The position numbers and the translations under genes were made by a program. A DNA stretch of 64,000 nucleotides from Arthrobacter_H rhombi (GTDB taxonomy: Bacteria > Actinomycetota > Actinomycetes > Actinomycetales > Micrococcaceae): NCBI RefSeq assembly GCF_039526245.1, contig NZ_BAAAIV010000012.1:372001-436000 (forward strand), read 5' to 3'. Position 1 is the stretch's first letter. Each line of letters starts with the position of its first letter. This document shows, piece by piece, positions 53,482-61,376 of the stretch. The notes beneath the pieces were generated by a model. That model made no database searches, was not told where the DNA came from, and worked only from the letters and a program-made list of their open reading frames with translations.

Positions 53482-53487
53482 TGTGTT

Positions 53488-54279
53488 GTGTATTCATCGT
53501 CTTTGATTCCTGCCGACGCGGTCGCTCAGCCGACCGTGCGCCGGGCGGTGCCCGAGACCGAGGAACGCACGCGGGACCGTGTCTTGGAGGCTGTCCTCCA
53601 TCAGGGGCCCGTCAGTGCCGCGGAACTCGGTGAGGATCTCGGATTCACGCCGGCCGCAGTGCGTCGCCACCTCGACGCCTTGAGCCGCGATGGCCTCGTT
53701 GAGGTCAAGCTCGTGGCCAACCAGCCAGCCGGCGCCGGACGCCCCGCACGGCGTTACGTCCTGAGCCACCGCGGGCAGACCAAGCTCGGCAACGACTACC
53801 TGGACATCGCCACCTCGGCGTTGGCCGATCTCGCGGCAACGGCCGGTGACGAAGCCGTGCAGGCCTTTGCCGCCCGGCGGTTCGAGAAGATGGAACGCCG
53901 GTACCGGCCGGTCGTCGAAGCCGCGGGAGACGCACTCGCGGACCGTGCGGAGGCCCTCTCCCAGGCGCTCAGCGGTGACGGGTTCGTCGGTTCGACGCGC
54001 AACGTGGGCTTCAACCAGCCGGCGGCGACGATGCAAAGCATGCAGTTGTGCCAGGGGCACTGCCCGATCCAGGATCTGGCCCGGGAATTCCCGGTGTTTT
54101 GCGATGAAGAAACCAAAGTCTTTGCCCGCCTGCTGGGGGTCGATGTCCGTCGACTCTCGACCCTGGCGTCCGGCGGGCATGTTTGTACGACCCATATACC
54201 CATGGGTCGTAACCAGACTCCTCAGCACGCTGAGAAGAGAACACGAGTCAAGCTGACAAAGCAGGAAAGGCCGCGATGA
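53488..54279 (+). CDS. sufR: SufR-type iron-sulfur-sensing transcriptional repressor
   Basis: This 263-residue winged-helix protein (DeoR/ArsR-like) begins with a helix-turn-helix (SAAELGEDLGFTPAAVRRHL) near residue 45. The C-terminal part has four cysteines suited to an Fe-S cluster: LCQGHCPIQ, FPVFCDEE and GHVCTTHIP. In mycobacteria the homologue (Rv1460) represses suf and senses iron and nitric oxide. GTG 53488 is the start with leaderless spacing; the frame is open back to 53296. Its stop overlaps the sufB ATG by four bases. Confidence 0.92.
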   Translation: MYSSSLIPADAVAQPTVRRAVPETEERTRDRVLEAVLHQGPVSAAELGEDLGFTPAAVRRHLDALSRDGLVEVKLVANQPAGAGRPARRYVLSHRGQTKLGNDYLDIATSALADLAATAGDEAVQAFAARRFEKMERRYRPVVEAAGDALADRAEALSQALSGDGFVGSTRNVGFNQPAATMQSMQLCQGHCPIQDLAREFPVFCDEETKVFARLLGVDVRRLSTLASGGHVCTTHIPMGRNQTPQHAEKRTRVKLTKQERPR

Positions 54280-55736
54280 CGGATCAGATGGCACAGGAGA
54301 CCGCCGACCCCGGTGTGATCTCCGAGATTCTGGAAAAGAATCCGGAGCTCCAGGGGATCGGCAACTACGAATACGGCTGGTCGGATAAGAACGACGCCGG
54401 CGCGAACGCGCGCCGTGGCCTCAACGAGGATGTCGTTCGCGACATCTCGGGGAAGAAGAGCGAGCCCCAGTGGATGCTCGACCTGCGGTTGAAGGGACTG
54501 AAGTACTTCGACCGCAAGCCGATGCCGACCTGGGGTGCAGACCTCTCGGGCATCGACTTCGACAACATCAAGTACTTTGTCCGCTCCACCGAGAAGCAGG
54601 CCACGTCCTGGGAGGATCTCCCGGAGGACATCCGGAACACGTACGACAAGCTGGGCATCCCCGAGGCCGAGAAGCAGCGCCTTGTTTCGGGTGTCGCGGC
54701 TCAGTACGAGTCCGAGGTCGTCTACCACCAGCTCCGCGAGGACCTGGAGAAGCAGGGCGTCATCTTCCTGGACACCGATACCGGGTTGAAGGAACACGAG
54801 GACGTCTTCAAGGAGTACTTCGGCTCAGTCATCCCTGTCGGTGATAACAAGTTCGGCTCGTTGAACACTGCCGTCTGGTCCGGAGGGTCGTTCGTCTACG
54901 TCCCCAAGGGCGTCCACGTCGATATCCCGCTGCAGGCGTACTTCCGCATCAACACGGAAAACATGGGCCAGTTCGAGCGCACGCTGATCATCGCCGACGA
55001 GGACTCCTACGTCCACTACATCGAGGGTTGCACCGCCCCGATCTACCAGTCGGACTCGCTGCACTCGGCAGTCGTGGAGATCATCGTGAAGAAGGGCGCC
55101 CGCGTCCGCTACACGACCATCCAGAACTGGTCGAACAACGTGTACAACCTGGTCACCAAGCGCGCCATCTGCGAAGAGGGCGCGACCATGGAATGGGTTG
55201 ATGGCAACATCGGCTCCAAGGTCACCATGAAGTACCCGGCTGTCTACCTCACCGGCGAGTATGCCAAGGGCGAGACGCTTTCCATCGCCTTTGCCGGCGA
55301 AGGCCAGCACCAGGACACGGGGTCGAAGATGGTGCACATCGCGCCGAACACCTCGTCGTCCATCGTCGCGAAGTCGGTGGCCCGCAACGGTGGCCGTTCG
55401 GCCTACCGCGGCCTGGTCCAGGTCCGCGAAGGCGCCAAGGGCTCACGCAACTCCGTGGTCTGCGACGCATTGCTCGTGGACCAGATCTCGCGCTCGGACA
55501 CCTACCCGTACATCGACGTCCGCGAGGACGACGTGACCATGGGCCACGAGGCCACCGTGTCGCGGGTCTCCGAAGAGCAGCTGTTCTACCTCATGTCCCG
55601 CGGCTTGGCCGAGGACGAGGCCATGGCCATGATCGTGCGCGGCTTCATCGAGCCGATCGCCCGTGAGCTGCCGATGGAATACGCGCTCGAACTGAACCGC
55701 CTCATTGAACTGCAGATGGAAGGATCCGTCGGTTAA
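54276..55736 (+). CDS. sufB: Fe-S cluster assembly scaffold SufB
   Basis: This 486-residue scaffold of the SufBCD complex is where nascent clusters form. The beta-helix core includes SVIPVGDNKFGSLNTAVWSG, YVPKGVHVDIPLQAYFRIN and YIEGCTAPIYQSDSLH, with the conserved cysteine of EGCTAP. The C-terminal helical part EEQLFYLMSRGLAEDEA matches SufD. Length is normal. It is coupled to the regulator before it and lies two bases from sufD. Confidence 0.97.
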   Translation: MTDQMAQETADPGVISEILEKNPELQGIGNYEYGWSDKNDAGANARRGLNEDVVRDISGKKSEPQWMLDLRLKGLKYFDRKPMPTWGADLSGIDFDNIKYFVRSTEKQATSWEDLPEDIRNTYDKLGIPEAEKQRLVSGVAAQYESEVVYHQLREDLEKQGVIFLDTDTGLKEHEDVFKEYFGSVIPVGDNKFGSLNTAVWSGGSFVYVPKGVHVDIPLQAYFRINTENMGQFERTLIIADEDSYVHYIEGCTAPIYQSDSLHSAVVEIIVKKGARVRYTTIQNWSNNVYNLVTKRAICEEGATMEWVDGNIGSKVTMKYPAVYLTGEYAKGETLSIAFAGEGQHQDTGSKMVHIAPNTSSSIVAKSVARNGGRSAYRGLVQVREGAKGSRNSVVCDALLVDQISRSDTYPYIDVREDDVTMGHEATVSRVSEEQLFYLMSRGLAEDEAMAMIVRGFIEPIARELPMEYALELNRLIELQMEGSVG

Positions 55737-55738
55737 TC

Positions 55739-57016
55739 ATGACTGATACCGCAACAGCATTCTCCGGAGAAAAGGCGCGCATCGGCGCGCCCGCCATCGC
55801 CGGCTTTACCGAAGAGGGCGAAAACCTCTCCCCGCTCAATGAGGACAGCTCACCGCTGGGTGGCGACGCCAGCCAGGCCCACAGCCACGGCGCGGGTGCC
55901 GGTGTGCCCGACTCCTCGCGAGCCGGCCGCCTCACCAGCTACCAGCTGGAGGACTTCAAGGCCCTGACCGGCCGTGAAGAGGACTGGCGCTTCACCCCGC
56001 TGAAGCGCCTGGGTGGCTTGCACAAGAACGCACCCACCGGAACTGCGCCGACCGTGACCAGCGATGTCAGCGATGGGGCCACCGTGGAGACCGTCGGCAT
56101 GGACGACGCCCGCGTCGGCTCAGCCGGCATCCCCGAGGACCGGGTGGCCGCCAACGGTTGGAATGCCGCCAAGGAAGCCACGGTGCTGACACTCGGCGCC
56201 AACGCCGAAGACGTCAAGGCCACGCTCACCCTGACCGGAACCGGTCTGGAAGCTGCCGCCCAGCACGTGGTCATCGTGGCCGAGCCCAACTCCCGCGGAC
56301 TCGTTGTCGTCGACCACGTCGGCAGCGCCGTCGTGGCGGAAAACATCGAGATCGACGTGCAGGAAGGCGCCGAACTCACGGTCGTCAGCGTCCAGGCTTG
56401 GGAAGATGATTCCATCCACGCCAGTTCGCAGCAGGCCAAGGTTGCCAAGGATGCGCAGTTCAAGCACATCGTGGTCACCTTTGGTGGCGATCTGGTTCGC
56501 CTGACGCCGTCGGCACGGTTTGCCGGCCCGGGCGGCAAGGCCGAGATGTTCGGCCTGTACTTTGCCGATGCCGGCCAGCACCTGGAGCACCGTCTGTTCG
56601 TGGACCACGCCCAGCCGCGCTGCACCTCCAACGTGCTCTACAAGGGCGCGCTGCAGGGCAAGGATGCCCACACCGTGTGGGTCGGCGACGTGCTGATCCG
56701 CAAGGAGGCAGAAGGAACGGACTCCTACGAGGCCAACCGCAACCTGGTTCTCACCGATGGCGCACGCGCCGACTCGGTTCCGAACCTGGAAATCGAAACA
56801 GGCCTCATCGAAGGTGCCGGCCACGCCAGCACCACCGGCCGTTTCGACGACGCACACCTCTTCTACCTCATGTCACGTGGCATCGACGAGAAGACGGCCC
56901 GCCGTCTGGTGGTGCGCGGCTTCCTCAACGAGATCATCCAGAAGATCGGCGTCGAGGAGTTGCAGACCCGGCTGAACGAGACCGTCGAAGCCGAACTCGC
57001 GGCCACCGAAAACTAG
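55739..57016 (+). CDS. sufD: Fe-S cluster assembly protein SufD
   Basis: This 425-residue SufB paralogue forms the SufBCD complex and helps iron entry. The N-terminal 60 residues are variable and low in complexity (SQAHSHGAGAG). FKALTGREEDWRFTPLKRL follows and then the beta-helix. The conserved histidine is in YKGALQGKDAHTVWVGDVLI, and HLFYLMSRGIDEKTARRLVV closes the protein. It lies between sufB and sufC with a 64-base gap to sufC. Confidence 0.95.
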   Translation: MTDTATAFSGEKARIGAPAIAGFTEEGENLSPLNEDSSPLGGDASQAHSHGAGAGVPDSSRAGRLTSYQLEDFKALTGREEDWRFTPLKRLGGLHKNAPTGTAPTVTSDVSDGATVETVGMDDARVGSAGIPEDRVAANGWNAAKEATVLTLGANAEDVKATLTLTGTGLEAAAQHVVIVAEPNSRGLVVVDHVGSAVVAENIEIDVQEGAELTVVSVQAWEDDSIHASSQQAKVAKDAQFKHIVVTFGGDLVRLTPSARFAGPGGKAEMFGLYFADAGQHLEHRLFVDHAQPRCTSNVLYKGALQGKDAHTVWVGDVLIRKEAEGTDSYEANRNLVLTDGARADSVPNLEIETGLIEGAGHASTTGRFDDAHLFYLMSRGIDEKTARRLVVRGFLNEIIQKIGVEELQTRLNETVEAELAATEN

Positions 57017-57080
57017 GCCCCCGGCCACCCCACCCAGTGAACCTCGCCGGTCCGTCCGGCACGTCAGAGAACGGACACCA

Positions 57081-57839
57081 ATGTCTACCCTGGAAATCAA
57101 GGACCTGCACGTCTCCATCGACACGGAGCAAGGCAGCAAGGAAATCCTCAAGGGCGTCACCCTCACCATCAACACCGGTGAAACCCACGCCATCATGGGC
57201 CCCAACGGTTCCGGCAAGTCGACTCTTGCCTCCACCATTGCCGGCCACCCCCGCTACAACGTCACTTCCGGCTCGATCACCCTCGACGGTGACGACGTGC
57301 TGGCCATGAGCGTCGATGCCCGTGCACGGGCCGGCCTCTTCCTGGCCATGCAGTACCCGGTCGAGGTCCCCGGAGTGACCATGACCAACTTCCTGCGTAC
57401 GGCGAAGACCGCCATCGACGGGGAGGCGCCGAGCCTGCGCCACTGGACGAAGGACGTCAAGTCGGCCATGGCCGAACTGAAGATCGACGCCGACTTCGCC
57501 GGCCGCAACGTCAACGAGGGCTTCTCGGGCGGCGAGAAGAAGCGGGTGGAGATCCTCCAGCTCGAGCTCTTCAAGCCCAAGTTCGCCGTCCTCGACGAGA
57601 CCGACTCCGGTCTTGACGTGGACGCCCTGAAGGTGGTCTCCGAAGGTGTGAACCGCGCCGCCGAAGGCCACGAAATGGGCACGCTGCTCATCACCCACTA
57701 CACGCGGATCCTGCGCTACATCAAGCCGGACTTCGTGCACGTGTTCGTCGATGGCCGCATCGCCGAGCAGGGTGGACCTGACCTTGCCGATCGCCTCGAG
57801 GAAGAGGGCTACGACCGCTTCCTCGCCGTCGGAGCCTGA
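57081..57839 (+). CDS. sufC: Fe-S cluster assembly ATPase SufC
   Basis: This 252-residue ABC-type ATPase drives shape changes of SufBD. Walker A is MGPNGSGKSTLASTI, the signature FSGGEKKRVEILQL, and Walker B FAVLDETDSGLD, where the D in place of P after DE is typical for SufC. Length is normal. It lies two bases before the SufT-like gene. Confidence 0.97.
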   Translation: MSTLEIKDLHVSIDTEQGSKEILKGVTLTINTGETHAIMGPNGSGKSTLASTIAGHPRYNVTSGSITLDGDDVLAMSVDARARAGLFLAMQYPVEVPGVTMTNFLRTAKTAIDGEAPSLRHWTKDVKSAMAELKIDADFAGRNVNEGFSGGEKKRVEILQLELFKPKFAVLDETDSGLDVDALKVVSEGVNRAAEGHEMGTLLITHYTRILRYIKPDFVHVFVDGRIAEQGGPDLADRLEEEGYDRFLAVGA

Positions 57840-57841
57840 TC

Positions 57842-58183
57842 ATGAGTGCCACCGAAGCAGCAGCGGGCTCGGGACTGACCCCGCTCGAAGACGTCGAGGA
57901 AGCCCTCAAGGACGTGATCGATCCCGAACTCGGGGTCAACATCGTGGACCTGGGACTTCTGTACGGATTGAAATACGCCGACGACGGCGTGCTGCTCATC
58001 GACATGACGCTGACCACTGCAGCATGCCCGCTCACCGACATCCTCGAGGAGCAGGTAGCTGGCGCGATGGACAGTGTCGTCGATGACCACCGTCTGAACT
58101 GGGTCTGGATGCCGCCATGGGGTCCGGAGCGGATCACCGACGACGGACGCGATCAGATGCGGGCCCTCGGCTTCAACATCTAG
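57842..58183 (+). CDS. sufT: MIP18/DUF59 metal-sulfur cluster assembly factor (SufT-like)
   Basis: This 113-residue protein of the DUF59 family helps in maturing Fe-S proteins. The core reads VIDPELGVNIVDLGLLYGL then LTTAACPLTDILEEQV, with the conserved cysteine. In Mycobacterium (Rv1466) the same gene ends the suf operon. No sufS desulfurase or sufU gene lies between sufC and this gene, which differs from that operon. The ATG follows the sufC stop by two bases. Confidence 0.93.
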   Translation: MSATEAAAGSGLTPLEDVEEALKDVIDPELGVNIVDLGLLYGLKYADDGVLLIDMTLTTAACPLTDILEEQVAGAMDSVVDDHRLNWVWMPPWGPERITDDGRDQMRALGFNI

Positions 58184-58230
58184 CATCCAACCGATGGTTC
58201 CCGGGCCGCCCCGCCGGTTCGCGAACCCGG

Positions 58231-58273
58231 CCAATGGTGACGCACCTTCCACGCGAAGGGGCGTCACCATTGG
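58231..58273. terminator. Bidirectional terminator between sufT and the metallopeptidase gene
   Basis: A perfect 13-bp stem (58231-58243 with 58261-58273) holds a nested 5-bp hairpin in its loop. It lies between two convergent genes. Confidence 0.85.
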
Positions 58274-58277
58274 TGTT

Positions 58278-59180
58278 TCAGGACGACGGGTGATCGAGGT
58301 CCTTGGCCTCCAGCGTGTTGCACCGGTTGATGTCACCGGAGGAATAGCCGGACATGAACCATGCCTGGCGCTGCTTGCTGGATCCGTGGGTCCATCCCTC
58401 CGGGCTGACCCGACCGCTGGAAGCCTTCTGGATACGGTCATCACCGACCGCTGAAGCGGCGGACAACGCGGAGCGCAAGTCCTGCTGGGTCAGCGGTTCC
58501 AGGAGCGGCTGCCCCGAGGCATCCTGGGTCTGCGTCGCGTGGGAGGCCCACAGCCCCGCGAAGCAGTCGGCTTGCAATTCGACACGGACGGACCCCGAGG
58601 TGGGACCGGTGCCGCCCTTCTGCGAGGCACTCAGGGTCCCTATCGCGTTCTGGACGTGGTGGCCGTACTCGTGGGCCACCACATATTCCTCGGCCAGCGG
58701 ACCGCCGTCGGAACCATAGGTGTCTCGCAGCTCCGAGAAGAACCCGGTGTCGAAATAGGCCACCTGATCCGAGGGGCAATAGAAGGGACCCACCGCCGTC
58801 GTCGCATTTCCGCACCCCGTGGAGACCGATGAGGAGAAGATCTCGACGCCCGGGTTCTCCAGCTGCACGCCACGGTCTCCGAGATAGGGCACCCAGAAGG
58901 CGTCCAATGACTGGGCCGTGGCCGCGATGCGGCAACTGGCGTCCCGGTTGGCGTCCTTTCCGGTGGTGCATTGCGATACCCCCTGGGAGGTTTCACCGTC
59001 CTGGGTTTGCCCGGTGTCCCCGGCCAGACCCAGGTCTTCGAGCATTTGCGGGTTGATACCCAATAATGCGGCGACCACGAGGACCAGGAGTCCTCCACCG
59101 CCGATGGCCACTTTGCCGCCCCGGCCCCGGGACGTCCTGACCCGGGATGAATCGATTTTCGCATCGTCATTGAAGCTCAT
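58278..59180 (-). CDS. YpfJ-type neutral zinc metallopeptidase
   Basis: This 300-residue membrane-anchored protein has one helix near residues 25-43 after a charged N-terminus. The zinc motif is VVAHEYGHHVQNA (HExxH), and the downstream glutamate region is ELQADCFAGLWA. Two cysteine pairs outside the membrane may form disulfides. The active domain would face outside the cell. ATG 59180 (MSFNDDAKID) lies 6 bases after TATTCT. The open frame running further upstream to 60110 is antisense or out of frame to the bio genes. Confidence 0.92.
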   Translation of the reverse strand: MSFNDDAKIDSSRVRTSRGRGGKVAIGGGGLLVLVVAALLGINPQMLEDLGLAGDTGQTQDGETSQGVSQCTTGKDANRDASCRIAATAQSLDAFWVPYLGDRGVQLENPGVEIFSSSVSTGCGNATTAVGPFYCPSDQVAYFDTGFFSELRDTYGSDGGPLAEEYVVAHEYGHHVQNAIGTLSASQKGGTGPTSGSVRVELQADCFAGLWASHATQTQDASGQPLLEPLTQQDLRSALSAASAVGDDRIQKASSGRVSPEGWTHGSSKQRQAWFMSGYSSGDINRCNTLEAKDLDHPSS

Positions 59181-59186
59181 GGCAAG

Positions 59187-59192
59187 AGAATA
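59187..59192 (-). promoter_or_regulatory. -10 element for the leaderless metallopeptidase gene
   Basis: TATTCT on the minus strand, 6 bases, then ATG 59180. Confidence 0.6.
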
Positions 59193-59206
59193 CAACGGCC
59201 GATGGG

Positions 59207-59884
59207 CTAGCCCCCGCGGAGTCCGTTGCTGCCTGCGCCGGTGTCGCGCGAGTCGTCGGCGGGCTGGTGGTCCAGGATGCCGCGTGCCGCCAGTGCGTCT
59301 CCGGTCTGGTGCGCGAACGCGACAGCGGAGACGACCACCGGGCCGGCCAACGCCAGGGGGTTGCGGGCCAATCCCCGCGCCCTGGCTGCATCGGTGACGT
59401 CGGCGATGCACCCCAGCATGGCGGGAATGCTCCGTAGCATCAGGCCGATGGCCAGGGCCACCACATCGGGGTTCAGGCCCAACACCCGCAGGGGTGAACA
59501 GGCCCACGCCAGTCCCTCGACGATCACGGATTGCTCCGTGGTCAACAACAGCAGCCGGGCCAACTGGAGGGCGGCGACCATGCCGCCGACAACCACGAAC
59601 GCCGTCAGGGGGCCATTCATCCACCATTGATAGGCGCCCAACAAGGCCAGGATCCACCAGAGCAGGCGCAGCGGGGCGGGCCAGGCCCCCAGCACCCTGG
59701 TTCCCGCCGTCGCGTACAGCATTGCTCCCACTACCAGCAGGACCGCGACCGTGAGCGGGGTGCGCCAGAGGACCAGTGCTGCGCCGCACCCGACGAGCAC
59801 GAGGTATTTCAGCCAGAGGGGAGCGCGGTGGATGGGGGAGCGTCCGGGGATCCGCAGGCCCAGGAGCAGCGCATGACCGCGCAT
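59207..59884 (-). CDS. bioN: Energy-coupling factor transmembrane protein BioN/EcfT
   Basis: This 225-residue membrane protein of the CbiQ/EcfT family has about five helices. It links BioY to the ATPase in the biotin uptake complex. The C-terminal cytoplasmic part has DAARARGLARNPLA, fitting the conserved A-R-G coupling motif. The ATG shares one base with the bioM stop (TGATG). It is the last gene of bioY-bioM-bioN. Confidence 0.9.
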   Translation of the reverse strand: MRGHALLLGLRIPGRSPIHRAPLWLKYLVLVGCGAALVLWRTPLTVAVLLVVGAMLYATAGTRVLGAWPAPLRLLWWILALLGAYQWWMNGPLTAFVVVGGMVAALQLARLLLLTTEQSVIVEGLAWACSPLRVLGLNPDVVALAIGLMLRSIPAMLGCIADVTDAARARGLARNPLALAGPVVVSAVAFAHQTGDALAARGILDHQPADDSRDTGAGSNGLRGG

Positions 59885-60600
59885 CAGCGTCGCCCTCGTC
59901 CGGGATCCAGTGCCAGATGGCGGTAGTGGTCAACTGCCTGCCGCGGATCCCCGTCGTGGACGATGCGACCGGCGTCGATGACGAGTGCGCGGTCGGCCCG
60001 GGCAGCGAAGTCGAGGTCGTGGGTGGCGTACACGACCTGCTGCTCGAGCCCGAAGAGGGTGTCCTGGAGCATGACGTTGTTGCGCAGATCCAGCAGGGTG
60101 GTGGGTTCATCGGCGACGACGATGCCCTGACCGGTGGCGAGGACGCTGGTCAGGGCCACGAGTTGGCGTTCCCCTCCCGACAGGTCGTGGACGCTGCGTT
60201 CGGCCAGGTGGAGCAGCCCCATGGCCTCCAGGCGGCCCAAGGCGGCGTCCCGCCGTCGTGCCTTGTCCTTGATCGTGGCCTTCAACGAGAGTTCCACGTC
60301 CTCGCGGACCAGGGGCATCACGAGCTGCGCCAGCGGGTCGCTGAACAGGAACCCGACGCGGCGGCGCACCGCAGCGCCGTTGCGCACGGTGTCCTGGCCA
60401 TCGACGGCGACGTGCCCGGTGGTGGGCCTGGCCAGTCCGTTGATGAGTCGCAGGAAGGTCGACTTGCCCGAACCGTTGGCCCCGATGACCGCGATGCGCG
60501 GTTCGACGAGTTCGGCCGTCGCCGGTTCCAGGAGGACGACGTCCGGCCCATCACCCGACGGATCGGGAACGCTGGCGCCGGCTGCGTGGAAACTGATCAC
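59884..60600 (-). CDS. bioM: Biotin ECF transporter ATPase BioM
   Basis: This 238-residue ABC ATPase of an ECF transporter has Walker A VIGANGSGKSTFLRLI, the signature DLSGGERQLVALTSVLA and Walker B IVVADEPTTLLDL. The Q-loop region is RVGFLFSDPLAQLVMP. The GTG at 60598-60600 follows the bioY stop by 9 bases. Partner genes on both sides identify the substrate as biotin. Confidence 0.92.
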   Translation of the reverse strand: MISFHAAGASVPDPSGDGPDVVLLEPATAELVEPRIAVIGANGSGKSTFLRLINGLARPTTGHVAVDGQDTVRNGAAVRRRVGFLFSDPLAQLVMPLVREDVELSLKATIKDKARRRDAALGRLEAMGLLHLAERSVHDLSGGERQLVALTSVLATGQGIVVADEPTTLLDLRNNVMLQDTLFGLEQQVVYATHDLDFAARADRALVIDAGRIVHDGDPRQAVDHYRHLALDPGRGRR

Positions 60601-60609
60601 CCGAAGAGC

Positions 60610-61227
60610 CTAGGCAGTGAATTCGCGGCGCGCCAAGCGGGGGAACGCCTTGAAGACCGTGGCGGCGACCAGTGCGGCCACGAGGTTCTTCACCAGGTCC
60701 CCGGGCCAGTAGGCCAGATCGACCAGCGCCGCCTGGCCGAGCGGAAGATGACCATTGATGCTCATGCCCAGGATGCCCAACGGGTGGGTGGCGAGGATGG
60801 ACCCCGCCATGGCCGCGGCGAACAACCACAGCACCCGGGCCCGCCGCGTCCGCCGCAGGATGACGGTGGCCAGGGCGCCGGCAATGAGTGCGGCCAGGGG
60901 GAAGGCCAGCAGGTAGCCGGCGGTGGGCCCGGCCAGGACCCCGAGCCCACCGCTGAAGCGGGCGAAGATGGGGACGCCGGCCAGGCCGACGACCACGTAC
61001 AGGAGGACGCTCACCGTGCCGCGCAGGGAGCCCAGGCACAGTGCAACCAGCGATACCGCCAGCGTCTGAAGGGTGATGGGCACGCCCAGGGGGCCGACGG
61101 GAATGGCGGGAACCAGGGTCAGGGCGGCCAACAGCGCGGCGAAGACGGACACCAAGCCGAGGTCGCGGGCACCCCAAGCCGTGTGGTGTGGCGGTCGCCG
61201 GGAGGTCTCGAGTGAGTGATGCGTCAT
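60610..61227 (-). CDS. bioY: Biotin transporter substrate-binding component BioY
   Basis: This 205-residue S-component captures biotin in the membrane, with six helices predicted. Hallmarks are VPAIPVGPLGVPITLQTLAV and GLAGVPIFARFSGGLGVLAG, where the family's R-F-S-G-G motif shapes the site, and TAGYLLAFPLAA. ATG 61227 (MTHHSLETS) lies 7 bases after TATCAT; the ATG three codons earlier overlaps that element. A BioQ-like operator overlies the promoter. Confidence 0.94.
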   Translation of the reverse strand: MTHHSLETSRRPPHHTAWGARDLGLVSVFAALLAALTLVPAIPVGPLGVPITLQTLAVSLVALCLGSLRGTVSVLLYVVVGLAGVPIFARFSGGLGVLAGPTAGYLLAFPLAALIAGALATVILRRTRRARVLWLFAAAMAGSILATHPLGILGMSINGHLPLGQAALVDLAYWPGDLVKNLVAALVAATVFKAFPRLARREFTA

Positions 61228-61234
61228 GGAAACC

Positions 61235-61255
61235 ATGATACTTGATCAGTGTTCA
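61235..61255 (-). promoter_or_regulatory. bioY promoter with a BioQ-like operator
   Basis: TATCAT (61235-61240) is the -10. Just upstream, 61243-61255 reads TGAACACTGATCA on the minus strand, one base from the palindrome TGAAC-N3-GTTCA described for the biotin repressor BioQ. The wider repeat CTTGA-N7-TCAAG is perfect. Confidence 0.6.
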
Positions 61256-61323
61256 AGGCGTGTTTGCGCGCCATGATGCCGATGTGGGGGTCGTCACCCT
61301 GCGCAGGTCTGCTTCCGCACGCG

Positions 61324-61329
61324 TACACT
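61324..61329 (+). promoter_or_regulatory. -10 element of the ABC-F gene
   Basis: TACACT would start RNA near 61336, about 41 bases before GTG 61377. Confidence 0.45.
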
Positions 61330-61376
61330 GGAAAGGTTGCGTGTGAGCGCATCGCATTCCATTTGAGAGGTTTCTT

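Noticed and set aside
53466..53485. Firm SufR operator CACA-N12-TGTG
   Set aside because: The arms are only four bases and the extended arms do not match, so it is mentioned only as a possibility in the promoter entry.
59181..60110. Fusion of extra sequence onto the zinc metallopeptidase
   Set aside because: The open frame runs through bioN and bioM out of frame. TATTCT-N6-ATG marks the true start at 59180.
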